Shown: piece by piece, positions 35,001 through 43,006 of the stretch
Position numbering within the stretch: the first letter of the stretch is position 1
Layout: each line of letters starts with the position of its first letter
NCBI RefSeq assembly: GCF_014191875.1
Contig: NZ_JACHXD010000012.1
Location: 124,001-188,000, forward strand
Reading direction: 5' to 3'
Length of the DNA: 64,000 nucleotides
DNA from: Pseudoduganella violacea
GTDB taxonomy: Bacteria; Pseudomonadota; Gammaproteobacteria; Burkholderiales; Burkholderiaceae_D
Translations under genes and position numbers: made by a program
The notes under the pieces: generated by a model
Databases searched by the model: none
The model's input: only the letters and a program-made list of their open reading frames with translations
What the model was told of the DNA's origin: nothing

Positions 35001-38000
35001 CGGCCTTGCAGGGCAGGGCGGACCTGGGATGCACGCTGTGGCCGGCCGGCGGCGCCGGCGTGGCGGCGCGCCTGCACCAGAACACCCTGGCGCTGGTGGC
35101 TTGGCTCAAGCAACTGATTGGCCAGCGCCGCGCCGGCGCGCAGCTGCTTCAACTCTGCGTGGAAGCGGGCGAAGCGCAATGGGCGCAAGCGGCCCTGGCC
35201 GCCGTGCTCAAGAGCGCGATGCTGGAGTATCCCGCCCTGCGCGCGCAGTTGCTGCTGTTGGAGGACGGCGCCGACGCCGCCTTGCCGGCCATGCTGGAGC
35301 AGGCGGCCGCGCAGCCGGATGCGCTGCAGCTGCGCTGGCGCGGCGGCGTGGCCGAACGCCGCGCGCTGGCGAAGCTGGCGCCATGGGCCGCCGCCCCGGC
35401 CCCCTGGCGCGCCGACGGCGTGTATCTGATCACCGGCGCGGGCGGCCGCATTGCCGCCTTGCTGGCGCATGAAATCGCGCGCCTGGCGCGCGGCGCCACG
35501 CTGGTGCTGGCAGGACGCGCCGCGCAGGGACCGCGCGCCCTGCTCGACAGCCTGGCGCAAGCCGGCGCGCGCACCGATTACGTGCGCCTGGCCCTGGAGG
35601 ACGGAGCCCAGGTCGGCGCCGCGCTGGCCGGGGTGGCGGCGCGCCATGGCGGCCTGCATGGCGTGCTGCATTGCGCCGGCGCGCTCGGCGACAGCTTCAT
35701 CCTGAACAAGAGCGAGGCCGAGGTGGCGCGCGTGCTGGCGCCCAAGGTCGACGGCACGCTGCACCTGGACGCCGCCACCGCCGCCATGCCGCTCGACCTC
35801 TTCCTGCTGTTCTCCTCGGCCGGCGCCTTCCTGGGCAATGAGGGCCAGGCGGATTATTGCGCCGCCAACGCCTTCCTGGACGCCTTCGCCGCCGAACGCG
35901 AGGAATGGCGCCTGCGCGGCCGGCGTCATGGGCGCAGCTTGTCGCTCGGCTGGCCCTTGTGGGCAGAAGGCGGCATGCGGCCCGACGCCGCCAGCCTGCG
36001 GCGCATCGAAAGGCAGTTGGGGATGAAGCCGCTGCCAAGCCAGGGCGCGTTTGCCGCGCTGTATGCGGCGCTGGCGACGCCGCACCCGTCCTTGCTGTTG
36101 CTGTACGGGAAAGCCGATCTGCTGCAGCGGGCGCTGGAAGCGGCCGCCGCGCCGGCCCCGCTGCAGCCCAACGAACAGGCCGAAACGGCCGGAAAGATGA
36201 CCATGCAAGCTGTCGCGTACCCACCGCCCGCCGCCCACGGCCCGCAGTTGCAGGAGGCGGCGGAGGACTATTTCAAGGCCCTGCTGTCGGACGTGCTGCA
36301 AACCCCGGCCGCGCGCATCGACGCCCAGGCGCCGCTGGAAAACTACGGCATCGATTCCATCATTGTCGTCAAGCTCAACGAGCGGCTGGAACAGGTCTTC
36401 GGCGCGCTGTCGAAGACCCTGTTCTTCGAATACCAGACGCTGCGCGCCCTGGCAAGTTACTTCGTCGAGGCCCACCGCGGCGCGCTCGAAACGCTGCTGG
36501 GCCGGACGTCGGCGGCAGCCATGCCAGTCCAGGCCACGCCGCCCGCCATCGCGCTGGCGCCGGCGTTGGCCGCCGTGTCGGCCACGACGGCGCAGCCGAT
36601 ACCGGCGCCAGTGCCGGCCTTGGCCGTGGCCGACATCGCCATCGTCGGCCTGGCCGGGCGCTATCCCGGCGCCGAGACGGTGGACGCGTTCTGGCGCAAC
36701 CTGCGCGACGGCGTCGACAGCATTCGCGAGGTGCCCGCCGAGCGCTGGGACCATGCCGCCTATTTCCATCCCGATCCCGGCCATGCCGGCACCTGCTATA
36801 CCAAGTGGGGCGGCTTCCTGGACGGCGTGGACTGCTTCGATGCCGGCTTCTTCAATATTTCACCGCGCGAAGCGGCCATCCTCGACCCGCAGGAGCGCGT
36901 CTTCCTGGAAACGGCGCATGCCGCCATCGAGGACGCGGGCTATACGCGCCATAGCCTGGGCGGCGCCGCCCGGGGCCGCCCAGGCCGCGTCGGCGTCTAC
37001 GTGGGCGTGATGTACCAGGAATACCAGTTGTACGGCGCCCAGGCGACGGCCCTGGGCCAGGTGACGGCCTTGCCCAGCAGCCCTTCGTCGATCGCCAACC
37101 GCGTCTCGTACTTCTGCAATTTCCAGGGGCCAAGCATGGCGGTCGACACCATGTGCTCGTCGTCGCTGAGCGCCATCCACCTTGCCTGCCAGAGCCTGCG
37201 CCTGGGCGAATGCAGCGTGGCGCTGGCGGGCGGGGTGAACCTGTCGATCCATCCCAACAAATACCTGCTGCTCTCGCTGGGCAAGTTCGCCTCCACCAAG
37301 GGCCGTTGCGAAAGCTTCGGCGCCGGCGGCGACGGCTACGTGCCGGGCGAGGGCGTGGGTGCGGTGGTGCTCAAGCCGCTGGCGCACGCGCTGGCCGACG
37401 GCGACCATATTTACGGCGTGATCAAGGGATCGGCGCTGAACCACGGCGGCAAGACCAATGGCTTCTCGGTGCCCAACCCGGTGGCCCAGGCCGACGTCAT
37501 CGGGCTGGCGCTGGAACAGGCCGCGCTCGCGCCGCGCGCCTTGGACTATATCGAGGCGCACGGGACCGGAACCTCGCTCGGCGATCCGATCGAGATCAGC
37601 GGCTTGAGCAAGGTGTTCGCGGCCGCTACGCAGGAGCGCCAGTTCTGTCCCATCGGCTCGGTCAAATCGAATATCGGCCATTGCGAAAGCGCGGCTGGCA
37701 TGGCGGCGCTGAGCAAGGTGCTGATGCAGCTGCGCCACAACGCGCTGGCACCGTCGCTGCATTCGGCGCAGCTGAATCCGAACATCGATTTCGCGGCCTC
37801 GCCGTTTTACGTGCAGCGTGAACTCAGCGCCTGGCCGCGTCCCGTCGACGCGGCCAGCGGCACGCAGCGCGCGCGCAACTGCGCCATTTCCTCCTTCGGC
37901 GCGGGCGGCTCGAACGCGCACCTGATCGTGCAGGAATATGTGGCGCCGGCGGTGCAAGCCGCGCCGGCGGGCGCGCCACAACTGATCGTGCTGTCGGCGC

Positions 38001-39457
38001 GCACGGCGGCGCAATTGGCCGAACAGGCGGGCCGCCTGCTTGGCTGGCTGCGCGCCGAGGCGTCCGCCCCGGACCTGGCCAGCCTGGCCTACACCTTGCA
38101 GACCGGGCGCGAAGCCCTGGCGCACCGCTACGCCGTGGTGGTGGCCTCGCCGGCGCAGCTGGCGGCGGCGCTGGAACGCTGCAGCGCCGGCCAGCCCGCC
38201 GCCGGCAAGGAATTCCGCCATGAGGTGGACGGCCCGGACGAGACCCTGGCCATGCTGGGCCGCGACGAATTGTTCGACCAACTGGTCGCCGGCTGGCTGC
38301 AAGCCGGCCGTCTCGACCGCCTGGGCCATTTGTGGACGCGCGGCCTGGCGCTCAACTGGACGCTGCTGCACCCGGCCGGCGCGCCCGGCCGGCTCAGCCT
38401 GCCGACCTATCCCTTCCGCCGCGACCGCCATTGGGGCGTGCCGGCCATCGTCGGCCGCCACGGCGCGGCAGCGGCGCCTGCCGCTGCCGCGCTGCCCGCG
38501 CCCGTGCCGGCGTCCCTACCGGCGGCGGCATCCGGGCCGCTTGCTGCCGCCATGCCGGCAGCGGTATCGCCGCCCAGGCCTGCGCCCGCCGCCGTGCCGG
38601 CAACGGCTGCGGCGCCGGACGCGGCGCAGGTGCGCGCCGCGCTGCGCCAGTCCTTCGCGGCCGCGCTCTGCATGGACGAGCAGGACGTCAAACTCGACCT
38701 GCCGCTGGTCGATATGGGCATGGACTCCATCGTCGGCGTCGAATGGGTGGGCACGATCAACAAGCGGTATGCGCTGGACCTGCAGGCCGCGCTGATCTAT
38801 GACCATCCGACCATCCGCGCCATGGCCGCTTTCGTGGCGGCGCGGCTGGGCGCGGCGGCGCCTCCGGCCGCGGCGCAGCCCGCCGCGCGGCCGGCCATCC
38901 GCCTGCCGGAGCCGGGCGCCACACCGGCCGCCACCGCGCCCGCCGCCTTGACGCCGCCGCCGGTGCGCCTGCAGACGGCGGCGGCGGGCGCGGCGCCCGC
39001 CCCGGCAGCGCTGGCCGCCCCGGTCGCGGCCACCGCTGCCGCCACGGCGGCAATGGCGCGGCCTACCGACGCCGCGCCAAGCCAGGCGGCCGTGCGCACC
39101 TTCCTGACCGCCAGCCTGGCCGAGGCGCTGTATCTGCCGCAGGAGGAGATCAAGCCGCATACGGCCCTGGTGGATCTGGGCCTGGACTCGATTGTCGGCG
39201 TCGAATGGATGCGTGAAGTGAACCGGCATTTCGGCCTCAGCCTGCCGGCCACGGCGGTGTACGACCATCCCAGCATCGTCGCGCTGGCCAGCCACGTCGG
39301 CGCGCTGCTGGCGCCGGCGGCGGCCGAACCGGCGGATCTCGACAGCCTGCTGCGCGCGGTGGAGCAGGGCGCCATCGACGTGGCCGAGGCCGACGCCCGA
39401 TGGCGCCGGCTGGCCCAGGCCGATGGCGCGGCGCCGCAGCCGGAAAGTTCTGTTTAA
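29054..39457 (+). CDS. Hybrid NRPS-PKS B (modules 5-7)
   Basis: A 3467-residue protein, starting at ATG 29054 ten bases after the stop of A. An N-terminal docking helix (MKKEDILILFQQQKLSLDSA) leads into condensation 33-475, adenylation 485-985 and PCP 985-1050, then KS 1077-1500, DH 1655-1935, KR 2120-2315, ACP 2400-2480, then KS 2527-2965 and two ACPs (3190-3265, 3345-3425). The chain ends with another docking pattern (LDSLLRAVEQGAIDVAEADA). It takes the chain from A, adds one amino acid, extends twice, and presents the second extension product for beta-branching. The genes for the branching enzymes follow immediately at 39497, which fits. Confidence 0.96.
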   Translation: MKKEDILILFQQQKLSLDSARLALERARQARPLPLSAMQRDIWALQQGAPGNTAYQVPLVLRLRRALDMPALEAACLDLALRFPILGSTFRAAEGQPWRHEYSAAAPVIAAQASGPLSDAALVQVLRDLKAAPLDLAAGAPWRLHVLQLAPDEHILMLVVHHIVYDGASTLPLAATLLDYHEQRRRGELPLCVPDHAGFEEYVAAERSWMDSAAAAQALAYWQRQLDGELPILELPCDAPRPAVRSSEGAVVSARLDDGVAAALAAAAAGAGVNRSVLFLAAFQLMLVRYSGQQDLVLGLPMSNRAPQQHGAVGNFINMVPLRGAPRPDEIGADYLRRLQQDMNLARDHARYPLAALVRHLNVPRSASVAPVFQAVFSYQNFARQGEEAAFGARHQAQFLNIVHQEGEADIGLEVFEREDACRVNLKYSSVLFQAATADRMLQHFLHLLAQLAAEPQRPMGDCDMLLPAERALMLGAWNDTAAACPEQPLAVLFEQQAARQPDAPAVTAQGETLSYAQLSQRSSALASRLAGGAGRLVGVCMERSTDLLVALLGVMKAGAAYVPIDPSYPAERMRAIAMDSGAACFLADAASLPALRAAAGASAQLLDIADLGLDRPAPAPAVAPHALAYVIYTSGTTGKPKGVMVPQRALVNLLASMARQPGMAAGQRMLALATFAFDMSIPELFLPLLTGGHCILAEAQAARDPQRLMAALERHQPHLMQATPTTCAMLFEAGWRNPQGTMILCGAEALTERVRQQLIDSGSVAWNMYGPTETTVWSTMAPIGAGLPITLGRPLANTQVYIVDERMRLVPPGLDGELCIAGAGVTAGYLGQPELSAGRFVDDPFAGAGKLYRTGDIARWLPDGQIAFVGRNDYQVKLRGYRIELEEVENRLKAHADVEDALVVVNQQGKLRRLVAYIVPRRAVEPARLRAWLLAALPAYAVPSLYVDLAAIPLNSNGKADRKALMALPVALEAPAPVADGIEAEVLAIWRRVLKLDGIGAEHGFFDVGGDSLVAVELAAAISEGMGLPFSVTRLFQYACVRDIAQYVAQQRAQAGVAAAGPAQQAARPAPEADGLAIIGMSLQVPGADSAAAFWSNLAAGVESVERLEREQLAALGLPAPLLQHERMVGVRAPVAHKHSFDAEFFGISARDARLMDPQFRRLLQHAWLAVEDAGYVPAALRDAAVFVSASHSEHGALAAAAHGGEHAALDDEGDYVRWILSQGGSIPTMISHKLGLTGPSLYVHSNCSSSLSALYAAWHSIRSGEARHALVAAATLYAQERVGYVHQRGLNFSSDGKLKAFDQDADGMVPGEGVVVLLVKRLADAIADDDHIYAAIRGVALNNDGADKAGYYAPSVGGQSAVIEGLLRSTATDPNSVVYVEAHGTGTRIGDPIEVAALTAAYQRLGAGQNYCGLGSVKSNLGHLDTAAGLAGLAKVALSLYHGSLPPTLHFRQANPALELAGSPFYIAERLTPIAGAGGPVRAAVSAFGVGGTNGHALLEQRRRAAVPAPLGAASHIVPLSAKSAQRLLAQVSQLESWLATPAGQGAALADIAATLQRGRVAMARRVALVAHSHADLAAQLAALAGGGLAARAAPEDAEQGSLAWTAWEWESGRLSDWQTLPAAGQRISLPGYPFENVDYPPPRRALAAARLHPLLHENISTVQQTAFRSRFDGSEPFLRDHVLHGQRVLPGAAYLEMVREAASRAVAATGQEVSLRNVVWLRPLAVTQASVDVKLAFKRLVDGALAFTVSALADGAPYCQGQIAVAAPAAAAAALDLAHLRARCQTPRLDAQSCYRRYAQLGLRYGAAHRGVRQVWGDGDELLAQLELPVLDPGCMLDPGMLDSAFQATIAIHDGSAAQQAAVPFALEALHVHRACAPRMWAHIRFGPIPAAAGAFRKIDIDLYDDEGRLCAAVRQLAARQLAVLPAAPDAPVLEDEATLLVAQARWAPLAVAPQPAPLAVHRHVILAGMTAARAQRLETALQGRADLGCTLWPAGGAGVAARLHQNTLALVAWLKQLIGQRRAGAQLLQLCVEAGEAQWAQAALAAVLKSAMLEYPALRAQLLLLEDGADAALPAMLEQAAAQPDALQLRWRGGVAERRALAKLAPWAAAPAPWRADGVYLITGAGGRIAALLAHEIARLARGATLVLAGRAAQGPRALLDSLAQAGARTDYVRLALEDGAQVGAALAGVAARHGGLHGVLHCAGALGDSFILNKSEAEVARVLAPKVDGTLHLDAATAAMPLDLFLLFSSAGAFLGNEGQADYCAANAFLDAFAAEREEWRLRGRRHGRSLSLGWPLWAEGGMRPDAASLRRIERQLGMKPLPSQGAFAALYAALATPHPSLLLLYGKADLLQRALEAAAAPAPLQPNEQAETAGKMTMQAVAYPPPAAHGPQLQEAAEDYFKALLSDVLQTPAARIDAQAPLENYGIDSIIVVKLNERLEQVFGALSKTLFFEYQTLRALASYFVEAHRGALETLLGRTSAAAMPVQATPPAIALAPALAAVSATTAQPIPAPVPALAVADIAIVGLAGRYPGAETVDAFWRNLRDGVDSIREVPAERWDHAAYFHPDPGHAGTCYTKWGGFLDGVDCFDAGFFNISPREAAILDPQERVFLETAHAAIEDAGYTRHSLGGAARGRPGRVGVYVGVMYQEYQLYGAQATALGQVTALPSSPSSIANRVSYFCNFQGPSMAVDTMCSSSLSAIHLACQSLRLGECSVALAGGVNLSIHPNKYLLLSLGKFASTKGRCESFGAGGDGYVPGEGVGAVVLKPLAHALADGDHIYGVIKGSALNHGGKTNGFSVPNPVAQADVIGLALEQAALAPRALDYIEAHGTGTSLGDPIEISGLSKVFAAATQERQFCPIGSVKSNIGHCESAAGMAALSKVLMQLRHNALAPSLHSAQLNPNIDFAASPFYVQRELSAWPRPVDAASGTQRARNCAISSFGAGGSNAHLIVQEYVAPAVQAAPAGAPQLIVLSARTAAQLAEQAGRLLGWLRAEASAPDLASLAYTLQTGREALAHRYAVVVASPAQLAAALERCSAGQPAAGKEFRHEVDGPDETLAMLGRDELFDQLVAGWLQAGRLDRLGHLWTRGLALNWTLLHPAGAPGRLSLPTYPFRRDRHWGVPAIVGRHGAAAAPAAAALPAPVPASLPAAASGPLAAAMPAAVSPPRPAPAAVPATAAAPDAAQVRAALRQSFAAALCMDEQDVKLDLPLVDMGMDSIVGVEWVGTINKRYALDLQAALIYDHPTIRAMAAFVAARLGAAAPPAAAQPAARPAIRLPEPGATPAATAPAALTPPPVRLQTAAAGAAPAPAALAAPVAATAAATAAMARPTDAAPSQAAVRTFLTASLAEALYLPQEEIKPHTALVDLGLDSIVGVEWMREVNRHFGLSLPATAVYDHPSIVALASHVGALLAPAAAEPADLDSLLRAVEQGAIDVAEADARWRRLAQADGAAPQPESSV
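29150..32215 (+). other. Module 5 (NRPS): C-A-PCP, glycine predicted
   Basis: The condensation domain has an intact HHIVYDG (His161-Gly167). The adenylation domain shows YTSGTTGKPKG (from Tyr633), YGPTETT and NSNGKADRK (Lys960). Aligned by eye to GrsA, the specificity residues are D679, M680, P683, Q722, L745, G747, M769, V777, W778, K960. This code is close to the glycine code DILQLGLIWK. The PCP Ser is Ser1013 (VGGDSLV). There is no epimerase, as expected for an achiral residue. Confidence 0.82.
32280..36490 (+). other. Module 6: KS-DH-KR-ACP
   Basis: The KS has SNCSSSL (Cys1249), EAHGTGT and KSNLGH; a Ser-Asn before the Cys is often seen in KS domains that accept aminoacyl chains. The DH has HVLHGQRVLP (His1684) and MLDSAFQ (Asp1846). 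The KR keeps Tyr2268 (GQADYCAAN), but its nucleotide loop is the odd TGAGGRIA. The ACP Ser is Ser2435. An enoyl unit extending glycine is expected. Confidence 0.85.
36630..39330 (+). other. Module 7: KS-ACP-ACP, beta-branching module
   Basis: The KS is intact (Cys2701 in DTMCSSS, EAHGTGT, KSNIGH) and there are no reductive domains, so a beta-ketoacyl chain is left on tandem ACPs. Both ACPs (Ser3225, Ser3379) read DSIVGVEW with Trp six residues after the Ser (Trp3231, Trp3385), the known flag for HMGS-dependent beta-branching. Confidence 0.87.
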
Positions 39458-39496
39458 CCAAGTACTTTGCATCAAAAATTAAAAAGGATCATTACC

Positions 39497-39751
39497 ATGC
39501 CACACAATCCAGGCCAGATTTTCGAACTGCTCGTGCAGCACACGCGGGAAGTCATCCCCGAACTCGAAGCGCATGAGTTCGTCCCGGCCGACAGCCTGAA
39601 GGCCCTGGGGGCCAATTCGATGGACCGGGCCGACATCATCATGATGACGATGAGCGCCATCTCCCTGCGCTGCGCGTTGATCGACCTGGCGCGCGCGGCC
39701 AATATGGGCGAGCTGGCCGCCCTGATGCATGAAAAGCTGGCCCATGCATAA
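39497..39751 (+). CDS. Donor acyl carrier protein of the beta-branching cassette
   Basis: An 84-residue free-standing ACP. ATG 39497 follows an A-rich AAAAAGGAT ribosome site. The modification site is Ser41 in LGANSMDRADIIMMTM, a pattern characteristic of the donor ACPs of HMGS cassettes and unlike the GxDSI of the modular ACPs here. It carries malonyl, then, after decarboxylation by the KS-like partner, acetyl, which the HMG-CoA synthase homologue adds to the beta-keto group of the growing chain. Its 3' end overlaps the next gene by eight bases. Confidence 0.92.
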   Translation: MPHNPGQIFELLVQHTREVIPELEAHEFVPADSLKALGANSMDRADIIMMTMSAISLRCALIDLARAANMGELAALMHEKLAHA

Positions 39752-40967
39752 GGCCCTGATCAGCGGCATCGGCGTGGTGTCGGCGATCGGCGTGGGGCGC
39801 GCGGCCTTTGCCGACGCGCTGTGGCAAGGGCGCAGCAATTTCGGCGTGATGCGGCGGCCCGGCCGCCAGAGCGCCGAATCGGCCTTCCTCGGGGCCGAAA
39901 TCGCCGCCTTGCCGGAGTTGCGCAATGGGCGCGGCCAGCCTTACCGCAAGCTGTCGCTGTCGACCCATGCGGCGCTGGCCACCGCCGACGAGGCCTGGAC
40001 CGATGCCGGCCTGGCCGCGCTGGACCCGCAACGGATCGGCCTGGTGCTGGGCGGTTCCAATCTGCAGCAGCGCGCCGCCTTGCTGGCGCTCGACCCGGTG
40101 CGCGAGCAGCCGTGGTATACGCCGCCGCACTACGCCGCCAGCTACTGCGACAGCGATATCGCGGCCTGGTGCGCCGAGCATCTGGGCGTGCAGGGCCCGG
40201 TCTGGACCGCCGGCGCGGCCTCGGCCAGCGGCCTGCTGGCCGTGGTCGAAGCCGCGCGCGCGGTGGTCAGCGGCGAGCTCGACGCCTGCATCGCGGTCGG
40301 CGGCCTGAGCGATCTGTCGCACCTGGAATGCCAGGCCTTCCGCTCGCTGGGCGCGATGGGCTCGGCCCAGTATGCCGACCAGCCGCAGCGCGCCTGCCGC
40401 CCGTTCGACACGGCGCGCGATGGCTTCATCTATGGCGAAGCCTGCGCCGCGCTGGTGGTGGAATCGGTGGACTCGGCGCGGCGGCGCGGCGCGTCCGCCT
40501 ATATGGCCATCAACGGCTGGAGCGCGGTCAGCGACGCCAGCCGCCAGCCCCATCCCTCGCAGCAGGGCGAAATGCGGGCCGTCGGCCAGGCCCTGGCGCA
40601 CGCCGGCTGGCGCGCCGCCGAGATCGACTACGTCAACCCGCATGGCAGCGGTTCGCCGCTGGGCGACGAAACCGAGCTGGCGGCCCTGCGCGCCAGCGGC
40701 CTGGGCGACGCCTGGATCAACACCACCAAATCGCTGGCCGGCCATGGCCTGACCGCCGCCGGCGCCGTGGAAACCGTGGCCCTGGCCTTGCAGATGCGCG
40801 CGCAGCGCCTGCACCCTTGCGCCAACCTGGAACAGCCCATCGGCGGCGCGCGCTGGGTGCCGGCGCAGGGCAGTCCGGCCCGCATCGGCAAGGCGCTCAA
40901 GCTGAGCATGGGCTTTGGCGGCATCAATATCGCCATGTGTTTCCAGCATCCTTCGCAGTTCAATTAA
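39744..40967 (+). CDS. Decarboxylating ketosynthase homologue (Cys to Ser) of the beta-branching cassette
   Basis: A 407-residue free-standing KS fold. Both catalytic His are present (His300 in NPHGSGSPLGD, His334 in KSLAGHG), but the nucleophile Cys is replaced by Ser160 in TAGAASASGLL. This replacement is the hallmark of the cassette KS that only decarboxylates malonyl on the donor ACP to give acetyl-ACP. ATG 39744 lies inside the end of the ACP gene, so the two are probably translationally coupled. The HMGS gene starts 15 bases after its stop. Confidence 0.92.
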   Translation: MHKALISGIGVVSAIGVGRAAFADALWQGRSNFGVMRRPGRQSAESAFLGAEIAALPELRNGRGQPYRKLSLSTHAALATADEAWTDAGLAALDPQRIGLVLGGSNLQQRAALLALDPVREQPWYTPPHYAASYCDSDIAAWCAEHLGVQGPVWTAGAASASGLLAVVEAARAVVSGELDACIAVGGLSDLSHLECQAFRSLGAMGSAQYADQPQRACRPFDTARDGFIYGEACAALVVESVDSARRRGASAYMAINGWSAVSDASRQPHPSQQGEMRAVGQALAHAGWRAAEIDYVNPHGSGSPLGDETELAALRASGLGDAWINTTKSLAGHGLTAAGAVETVALALQMRAQRLHPCANLEQPIGGARWVPAQGSPARIGKALKLSMGFGGINIAMCFQHPSQFN

Positions 40968-40982
40968 GAATGGAGTAGCTCT

Positions 40983-42242
40983 ATGATGTCCGTGGGTATT
41001 GAATCGATGAATGTGTTCGGCGGCAGCGCCGCGCTCGACGTGGCGGCCCTGGCCGAGCACCGCAAGCTCGATACGACGCGCTTTGCCAATCTGCTCATGC
41101 GCGAAAAGGCGGTGGCGCTGCCGTATGAGGATCCGGTGACCTTCGGCGTGAACGCCGCCTTGCCGCTGGTGCGCGCGCTGTCGGAGGCCGAGCGCGACCG
41201 CATTGAGCTGCTGATCACCTGCACCGAATCGGGCATCGACTTCGGCAAGTCGCTCAGCACCTATATCCACCATCACCTGGGGCTGGGCCGCAATTGCCGC
41301 CTGTTCGAGATCAAGCAAGCCTGCTATTCAGGCACGGCCGGCTTCCAGATGGCGGTCAGCTTCATCCTGTCGCAGGCCTCGCCGGGCGCCAAGGCGCTGG
41401 TGGTGGCCACCGACATCTCGCGCTTCATGGTGGTGGAGGGCGGGGAGGCGATCAGCGAGGACTGGTCCTTCGCCGAGCCGAGCGCCGGCGCCGGCGCCGT
41501 GGCCATGCTGGTGAGCGACCAGCCGCACATCTTCCAGGTGGACGTCGGCGCCAATGGCTATTACGGCTACGAGGTGATGGACACCTGCCGTCCGATCCCG
41601 GACAGCGAGGCCGGCGATTCCGACCTGTCGCTGATGTCCTATCTCGATTGCTGCGAAAACGCCTACCGCGAATATGCGCGCCGTGTGCTGGACAGCAACT
41701 TCGGCAACACCTTCCAGTACCTGGCCTTCCATACGCCGTTCGGCGGCATGGTCAAGGGCGCCCACCGCACCATGATGCGCAAGCTGCTGCAGGCCCGCCC
41801 GTCGGACGCGGAGGCCGATTTCGCCCAGCGCATGCAGCCCGGCCTGAATTACTGCCAGCGGGTGGCCAATATCATGGGCGCCACCGTGTTCCTGGCGCTG
41901 GCCAGCACCATCGACCATGGCGATTTTTCCAGCCCGCGGCGCGTCGGCCTGTTTTCCTACGGTTCCGGCTGCTGCTCGGAGTTCTACAGCGGCGTGGTGA
42001 CGGCCGAGGGCCAGGCCCGCCTGGGGCGCATGGAAATCGGGCGCCGGCTCGACCAGCGCTACCAGCTCTCGCTGGCCGAATACGACGCCCTGCTGATGGG
42101 CAGCGGCATGGTGCGCTTCGGCACCCGCAACGTCACCATCGACCCGGCGCTGCTGGGCGGGGCGCGCGCCGCCATCGCCGGCAAGGGCTTGCTGACGCTG
42201 AGCGCCATCCGCGAATTCCACCGCGAGTACAGCTGGTCATGA
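40983..42242 (+). CDS. HMG-CoA synthase homologue, beta-branch forming
   Basis: A 419-residue HMGS-family enzyme that performs an aldol addition of acetyl from the donor ACP to the beta-keto group of the chain on the flagged modular ACPs. The catalytic triad is visible: Glu82 (CTESGIDF), Cys114 (KQACYSGTAG) and His250 (AFHTPFGGMVKGAH). Length and spacing match cassette HMGS enzymes, not the primary-metabolism CoA enzyme. The start is ATG 40983 or the adjacent ATG 40986. The stop overlaps the next start (ATGA), so it is coupled to ECH1. Confidence 0.94.
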   Translation: MMSVGIESMNVFGGSAALDVAALAEHRKLDTTRFANLLMREKAVALPYEDPVTFGVNAALPLVRALSEAERDRIELLITCTESGIDFGKSLSTYIHHHLGLGRNCRLFEIKQACYSGTAGFQMAVSFILSQASPGAKALVVATDISRFMVVEGGEAISEDWSFAEPSAGAGAVAMLVSDQPHIFQVDVGANGYYGYEVMDTCRPIPDSEAGDSDLSLMSYLDCCENAYREYARRVLDSNFGNTFQYLAFHTPFGGMVKGAHRTMMRKLLQARPSDAEADFAQRMQPGLNYCQRVANIMGATVFLALASTIDHGDFSSPRRVGLFSYGSGCCSEFYSGVVTAEGQARLGRMEIGRRLDQRYQLSLAEYDALLMGSGMVRFGTRNVTIDPALLGGARAAIAGKGLLTLSAIREFHREYSWS

Positions 42243-43006
42243 CGCGCTATTCGAGCATCGCAGTCAGCCGCCAGGGGCCGGTGTGCCTGATCCAGTTCGC
42301 GCGCGAGGCGGCCGGCAACACCATCAACGCCACCCTGGTCAGCGAATGCCTGGCCGCGCTCGATGGCCTCGACGCCGGCTGCACCGTGGTGGTGCTGCGC
42401 GGCCATGCCGGCACCTTCTGCAACGGCGCCGATTTCGCCGCCGTGCAGGGCGCCACCGACGCGCGCGAACAGGCGCCCGAGGCCTTGTACGCCTTGTGGA
42501 CCCGGCTCGCCTACGGCCCCTTCGTCTCGGTCGCGCTGGTGGAAGGGCGCGCCAATGCCGGCGGCATCGGTTTCGTCGCCGCCTGCAATATCGTGCTGGC
42601 CGGGCCGCGCGCCGAATTCAGCCTGTCGGAAATGCTGTTTGGCCTGCTGCCGGCCTGCGTCATGCCCTTCCTGGCGCGGCGCGTCGGCTGGCAGCGGGCG
42701 CAGTACATGACGCTGATGACGCGCGCCTTCGATGCGCCGCAGGCCCTGCAATGGGGCCTGGTCGATGCGCTCGACGAGCGCTGCGAGGTCTTGTTGAGCA
42801 AGCACCTGAGCCGCCTGCGCTGCCTGCCGGCGGCCGCTATCGTGCGCTACAAGCGCTACCTGGCCGAGTTGCCGGCCGGGATCGAGGCGGCCCGCCCCCT
42901 GGCGCTGGCGACCAACCGCGAAGTGTTCGCCGACCCGGACAACCTGGCGGCGATCGAGCAATACGTGAGCCATGGCCGCCTGCGCTGGGAGCGGCCGAAC
43001 CAATGA
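42239..43006 (+). CDS. Enoyl-CoA hydratase-like dehydratase (ECH1)
   Basis: A 255-residue crotonase-fold protein. It shows the oxyanion-hole segments GTFCNGADF and GRANAGGIGFVAACNIVLAG, followed by FSLSEMLFGLLP with the acidic residue Glu131 expected of the dehydrating member. In beta-branching it removes water from the HMG-like intermediate to give a 3-methylglutaconyl unit. It overlaps its neighbours on both sides by ATGA junctions. The assignment as ECH1 rests on this motif and on its order after HMGS. Confidence 0.9.
   Translation: MTRYSSIAVSRQGPVCLIQFAREAAGNTINATLVSECLAALDGLDAGCTVVVLRGHAGTFCNGADFAAVQGATDAREQAPEALYALWTRLAYGPFVSVALVEGRANAGGIGFVAACNIVLAGPRAEFSLSEMLFGLLPACVMPFLARRVGWQRAQYMTLMTRAFDAPQALQWGLVDALDERCEVLLSKHLSRLRCLPAAAIVRYKRYLAELPAGIEAARPLALATNREVFADPDNLAAIEQYVSHGRLRWERPNQ

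Noticed and set aside
39744..40967. Free-standing KS as a chain-elongating FabF-type enzyme
   Set aside because: The nucleophile Cys is Ser (Ser160), and the gene sits between the donor ACP and HMGS, so a decarboxylating cassette enzyme fits better.
40983..42242. HMG-CoA synthase as a mevalonate-pathway gene
   Set aside because: No other isoprenoid genes are nearby; gene order and overlaps place it in the beta-branching cassette.
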